Shown here piece by piece: positions 6,575-9,235 of a stretch of DNA of 9,235 nt. The DNA comes from Phycisphaerae bacterium (lineage in GTDB: Bacteria; Planctomycetota; Phycisphaerae; Phycisphaerales; SM1A02). Location: contig JABJQE010000103.1 of the NCBI GenBank assembly GCA_018663565.1, forward strand, positions 1 to 9,235. Direction: 5' to 3'. The translations under genes and the position numbers were made by a program. The notes beneath the pieces were generated by a model, which had not been told where the DNA came from, did no database searches, and saw only the letters and a program-made list of their open reading frames with translations. Each line of letters opens with the position of its first letter. Positions within the stretch are counted from its first letter, which is position 1.

Positions 6575-7347
6575 GATGGCAGACCACGTGCTTCGGGCCC
6601 ATCGTATTGGTGTTGTCCAGGCATGACCTTTCGCATTGGTTTCATACGGGTCTGTTCCTCTCGCACATGGGCAATGAGTCCCGGCGTGCGGGCAATCATG
6701 AATAGGCCGTTCATGACCTCAGGCTCAAACCCAAGATCAGCGAGAACAGCTCCCATTGCCCCATCGACATTGATTGGCAGCGGCTTGCCCAGTGAAGCGA
6801 ATGCCGCCTCGACAGCCATGGCTGTGTGGCAATGATCGCCAAAGGCCCCCGCCTCCCGGGCGAGATTGAACAGTCGGGCGGTTCGCGGGTCAGCCGAGTG
6901 CACTCTGTGCCCAAATCCACTCATACGGATACTCTCGTTCTTCCAATCGGCGAGCTGCGCCGTGGCCGCTTCCTCAAGAGAGCACTTCGAAGCGGTCGCC
7001 CGCTCGCTGATCTCGCCAAGCTGCAGGGCGCAGTTCATGATGGCACCGCCATGATGGGCATTGATGGACATCAAGCCAGCACCAACTGAAGCGCTCAACG
7101 TAGCACCGGTCGAAGCAAGTGTGCGTGCGGCCATTGCAGACGGTGGCGTTGCGCCATGATCGATCGAAGCGACGATAATGGACTCCATCAATCGCCCGGT
7201 TGCTTCGTCTGGCAACTCGCCTCGAATAATCAGGTACACCGCCTGCCCAAAGGAAATTCTTCCCATGAGCTCAGCGATGTCGTATCCACGAACGCGAACA
7301 CTATTGGGTTCGATATCAGTAATGGCCGTTGGCCAGTGGTCAGTCAT
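6571..7347 (-). CDS. ccl: Citryl-CoA lyase-like protein (short citrate-synthase fold)
   Basis: This 258-residue protein probably splits citryl-CoA into acetyl-CoA and oxaloacetate, or runs the reverse. It has the citrate synthase catalytic set: H99 (HHGGA), H147 (GFGHRVH), D195 (NVDGAMG) and R220 (ARTPGLIAH). About 100 N-terminal residues of ordinary citrate synthase (roughly 370-430) are absent, and the size fits the 30 kDa citryl-CoA lyase of Hydrogenobacter thermophilus. The motif VRGYDIAELMGRISFG (18-33) and DHGATPPSA (63-71) are, from memory, characteristic of the CCL group. The start abuts the alpha-subunit stop (TGAATG) with GGAGG 8 bases upstream. The gene follows ligase beta and alpha genes, the layout expected for a split ATP citrate lyase. 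An ordinary citrate synthase role is the main alternative. The symbol ccl is by analogy. Confidence 0.87.
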   Translation of the reverse strand: MTDHWPTAITDIEPNSVRVRGYDIAELMGRISFGQAVYLIIRGELPDEATGRLMESIIVASIDHGATPPSAMAARTLASTGATLSASVGAGLMSINAHHGGAIMNCALQLGEISERATASKCSLEEAATAQLADWKNESIRMSGFGHRVHSADPRTARLFNLAREAGAFGDHCHTAMAVEAAFASLGKPLPINVDGAMGAVLADLGFEPEVMNGLFMIARTPGLIAHVREEQTRMKPMRKVMPGQHQYDGPEARGLPS

Positions 7348-8271
7348 TCAGCATGCCTCCACGGCGACGCCGAGCGCGGCGCATGCCGCTGCTGGCAGTT
7401 CGCCAAATCCATCAACAACAGTTGCGGCTGCGTTTGTCAGGGCACGCACCTTGCCCGCATGCGTACCTCGGTCGCCTTCAATAATGGCGCCAGCATGACT
7501 AAATCGTGTGCCTTCCTTCGCGGCCTTTCCGCCGATGTATGCCACGACAGGCTTTGTGATCCGGCCTGCTTGCATCAAGTCTGCCAGCCGCTCTTCCATC
7601 GACCCACCAATCTCGCCAAAGAGCACGATTGCATCGGTATCAGGATCATCTTGGAACTTCATTGCAACCTCGGGGAAGGTCAGTCCAAGCACCGAGTCGC
7701 CACCAACATGGCAAATGGTGGAGATGCCAAGCCCCGCACGGCTCAGGTAGTAGCCGCAACTGCTCGACATGCCGCCGCTTCGGCTCATGACGCCTACTGT
7801 CCTGCCAGTAATCGGCTCATTGAACCATTGTTTGGCTGAGTCAGCACGTCCGCCAATCATGCCAATGACTGCTCGTCCTGGGCTGATAACACCAAGCGTA
7901 TTGGGACCAATGAATTCTGCGTTATGGGCCTGAGCACACTGAGCAATTGCCATGGCATCCCATAATGGAACTCGGTCGGGCACGAGCATCACAAGTTTGA
8001 CGCCCGCTTCGAATGCCTCCACCGCTGCGCCTTTGACAAGCCGAGCTGGCACAAAGACAACCGACACGTCCACGCCGCCCACGGCCTCCACAACCTCTGC
8101 AACCGTGTCGTGAACCGCGATGCCCTCGACTTCCTGCCCGCCTTTACCAGGCGTACATCCACCCACCACATTGGTCCCGACGCCTCGCATGAGTTGCGTA
8201 CGGGCGCGGCCTTCACGGCCGGTTATGCCCTGCACGATGACCTTCTTGGTTTCGTCGATAATGATGGCCAT
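7348..8271 (-). CDS. ccsB: SucD-like acyl-CoA synthetase alpha subunit, probable citryl-CoA synthetase small subunit
   Basis: This 307-residue protein is the CoA-binding, phosphohistidine-carrying subunit of an ATP- or GTP-dependent acid-CoA ligase. The N-terminal Rossmann CoA domain shows GITGREG (15-21) and TPGKGG (40-45). The ligase domain has GPNTLGVISPG (122-132), SRSGGMS (163-169), GEIGG (219-223, with E220 in the helper-acid position) and the active H259 in SHAGAII. SRSGGMS and IGMIGG (136-141) resemble ATP citrate lyase (SRSGGMSNE, IGNTGG) rather than SucD (SRSGTLTYE), which favours citrate over succinate. The SucD TEGIP motif is replaced by PDRVP (98-102), an oddity near the CoA site. 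The ATG is 1 base after the beta-subunit stop with GGAGGTGA upstream. Length is close to the 36 kDa CcsB of Hydrogenobacter. Succinyl-CoA or malate-CoA ligase cannot be excluded. The symbol is by analogy. Confidence 0.85.
   Translation of the reverse strand: MAIIIDETKKVIVQGITGREGRARTQLMRGVGTNVVGGCTPGKGGQEVEGIAVHDTVAEVVEAVGGVDVSVVFVPARLVKGAAVEAFEAGVKLVMLVPDRVPLWDAMAIAQCAQAHNAEFIGPNTLGVISPGRAVIGMIGGRADSAKQWFNEPITGRTVGVMSRSGGMSSSCGYYLSRAGLGISTICHVGGDSVLGLTFPEVAMKFQDDPDTDAIVLFGEIGGSMEERLADLMQAGRITKPVVAYIGGKAAKEGTRFSHAGAIIEGDRGTHAGKVRALTNAAATVVDGFGELPAAACAALGVAVEAC
7355..7360 (-). promoter_or_regulatory. Shine-Dalgarno site of the citryl-CoA lyase-like gene
   Basis: GGAGGC on the minus strand lies 7 bases before the ATG at 7347, within the last codons of the alpha-subunit gene. 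The stop and start are directly adjacent, so this site probably serves reinitiating ribosomes. Confidence 0.7.
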
Positions 8272-8272
8272 A

Positions 8273-9235
8273 TCAGTTCACCTCCGCGGGCGCATCGAGG
8301 CCCGCAACTGGAAGATCAACAAAGACAACGGGACGCCCAGCACGAACGCATTCAATCTCACAGGCGATGAATTCCGAGTCGGCCTTGGCAGCAGTTTCAT
8401 GATCAACGGCCAGCACAGGCCGTCCGAATCCATCATCTTTCAGAAGCCCACTTGACCACTCTGCAAGTTGAGAGGTGAGTTCAGCATCGCATGCCTCAAC
8501 ATCAAGCCACACATGACCACCATCAATGGGGAAGGCCTCGGCGGAACCGCCGACCCAGCCTGGCACTGCCCGCGTGAGTTCGTCAGAAGTGCAGTCCGAG
8601 TTCGAACTCATCAGCGTGGAGAACCGCGAGCCACAGAAGGCGGGTGTGTCATCCTTCTTGTAGCCCTCGATTGTTCCAGGCAAACTAGCGCAGGCCTCCT
8701 CAAGAATCTCGACTGCGCGGTCTTCCGCATTGCCGCCGAGCCGTATAACACAGGGCAGGTTCATACCAACTTCAATGAATGCTTTGGCCAGTCCATAGGC
8801 AGAATGGAACTGCTCCTGCGACGCAACGCCTGAGCCTGACCCGAAATAACCGCTGAGCCCTTGCTGGGCAAGAATGACTCGGGCAGCCCGGTACACCTTG
8901 GCGGCTGAGGGATTTCCAGACGTATCGCAGAAGTTTGCGAGGGTGAATCCTTCATTCGTGACGGCATCCATGGACATCATCGAGCCACCACCGCCAGCAC
9001 CATGGAATCCAATCAGGCCCTTCGTGTCTTGCCAGCCTTCTGTCGGCAGCTGCGCGAAGTAGAACGTGCCGCGGTGATCTGCTTGTTCAATGTGATAGGC
9101 GAGGCGTTCAAGTTCAGTTGCGGGGTGATCGAGCTCACGAGCAATCTCAATGCCGAGTTCAGGATGCCGAAAGACCGCGTAGTCGTCGATCGTTACTCGG
9201 CAGTCAGCCGCGCACACCGTGCCATCGGCGAGCAC
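8273..9235 (-). CDS. ccsA: SucC-like ATP-grasp acyl-CoA synthetase beta subunit with C-terminal extension, probable citryl-CoA synthetase large subunit (5' end cut by window)
   Basis: The last 320 codons of a nucleotide-binding ligase subunit are visible; the real start lies beyond 9235, so the GTG at the edge should not be taken as a start. The sequence opens near the end of the ATP-grasp domain (DYAVFRHPEL, 18-27; E. coli SucC has ALFRQPDL near residue 220). It continues through the glycine loop GFHGAGGGGSMMSMD (76-90), NFCDTSGNPS (101-110) and the ligase domain (FGSGSG, 131-136; RLGGN, 165-169). SucC usually ends soon after this, but here about 130 more residues follow. The last 85 (about 236-320) resemble a ferredoxin domain that has lost most cysteines, keeping C249, C292 and C296. 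The full protein would be about 520 residues, against 388 for SucC and about 427 for Hydrogenobacter CcsA. Its stop precedes the alpha-subunit ATG by 1 base. Confidence 0.83.
   Translation of the reverse strand: MLADGTVCAADCRVTIDDYAVFRHPELGIEIARELDHPATELERLAYHIEQADHRGTFYFAQLPTEGWQDTKGLIGFHGAGGGGSMMSMDAVTNEGFTLANFCDTSGNPSAAKVYRAARVILAQQGLSGYFGSGSGVASQEQFHSAYGLAKAFIEVGMNLPCVIRLGGNAEDRAVEILEEACASLPGTIEGYKKDDTPAFCGSRFSTLMSSNSDCTSDELTRAVPGWVGGSAEAFPIDGGHVWLDVEACDAELTSQLAEWSSGLLKDDGFGRPVLAVDHETAAKADSEFIACEIECVRAGRPVVFVDLPVAGLDAPAEVN
8278..8285 (-). promoter_or_regulatory. Shine-Dalgarno site of the alpha-subunit gene
   Basis: GGAGGTGA on the minus strand, almost the full anti-Shine-Dalgarno complement, ends 6 bases before the ATG at 8271. 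It lies within the last codons of the beta-subunit gene, so the two subunits are likely made in balanced amounts. Confidence 0.75.

Noticed and set aside
7156..7839. A 227-codon plus-strand open frame opposite the lyase and alpha-subunit genes
   Set aside because: It spans the junction of two well-supported minus-strand genes and is rich in Cys and His without pattern, as expected of a shadow.
6571..9235. Ordinary succinyl-CoA synthetase plus citrate synthase
   Set aside because: The ACL-like SRSGGMS motif, the short lyase-sized protein and the long beta subunit fit citrate cleavage better. It remains the main alternative.

Overview
The window is bacterial DNA of moderate to high GC in which every gene I can support lies on the minus strand, so transcription runs from high to low coordinates. 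There are ten protein genes, two of them cut by the window edges. I see no RNA gene, mobile element or CRISPR array. Most junctions between 9235 and 3825 overlap by 4 bases or leave 0-1 base, which points to one translationally coupled operon. The same direction continues through the last three genes. The organism cannot be named from the sequence. Gene packing and Shine-Dalgarno sites say bacterium; an environmental Planctomycetota-like lineage is only a guess.

The high-coordinate end (9235-6571) encodes three central-carbon proteins in order: a SucC-like ATP-grasp acyl-CoA ligase beta subunit (5' end outside the window), a SucD-like alpha subunit, and a short citrate-synthase-fold protein of citryl-CoA lyase size. 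By its motifs and order this looks like citryl-CoA synthetase plus citryl-CoA lyase, the two-enzyme form of ATP-dependent citrate cleavage known from the reductive TCA cycle of Hydrogenobacter. The low-coordinate end (3067-1) encodes an aconitase-superfamily enzyme that resembles fungal homoaconitase (Lys4) and an isocitrate/isopropylmalate-dehydrogenase-family protein. Together these genes could connect acetyl-CoA and oxaloacetate with citrate, isocitrate and 2-oxoglutarate, in either direction.

The middle (6574-3086) carries accessory genes: a GNAT acetyltransferase, an HD-fold protein whose key HD doublet reads Ala-Asp, two small four-helix membrane proteins that appear to be paralogues of each other, and a larger unrecognised membrane protein with a soluble C-terminal domain. 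Their functions are unknown. Their coupling to the citrate genes is the least explained part of the window.

The points most worth following are the citrate-cleavage reading, the Lys4-like aconitase in a citrate context, a C-terminal extension on the beta subunit that looks like a decayed ferredoxin domain, the altered HD motif, and the paralogous membrane pair. Family comparisons were made by eye from memory; no searches were run.
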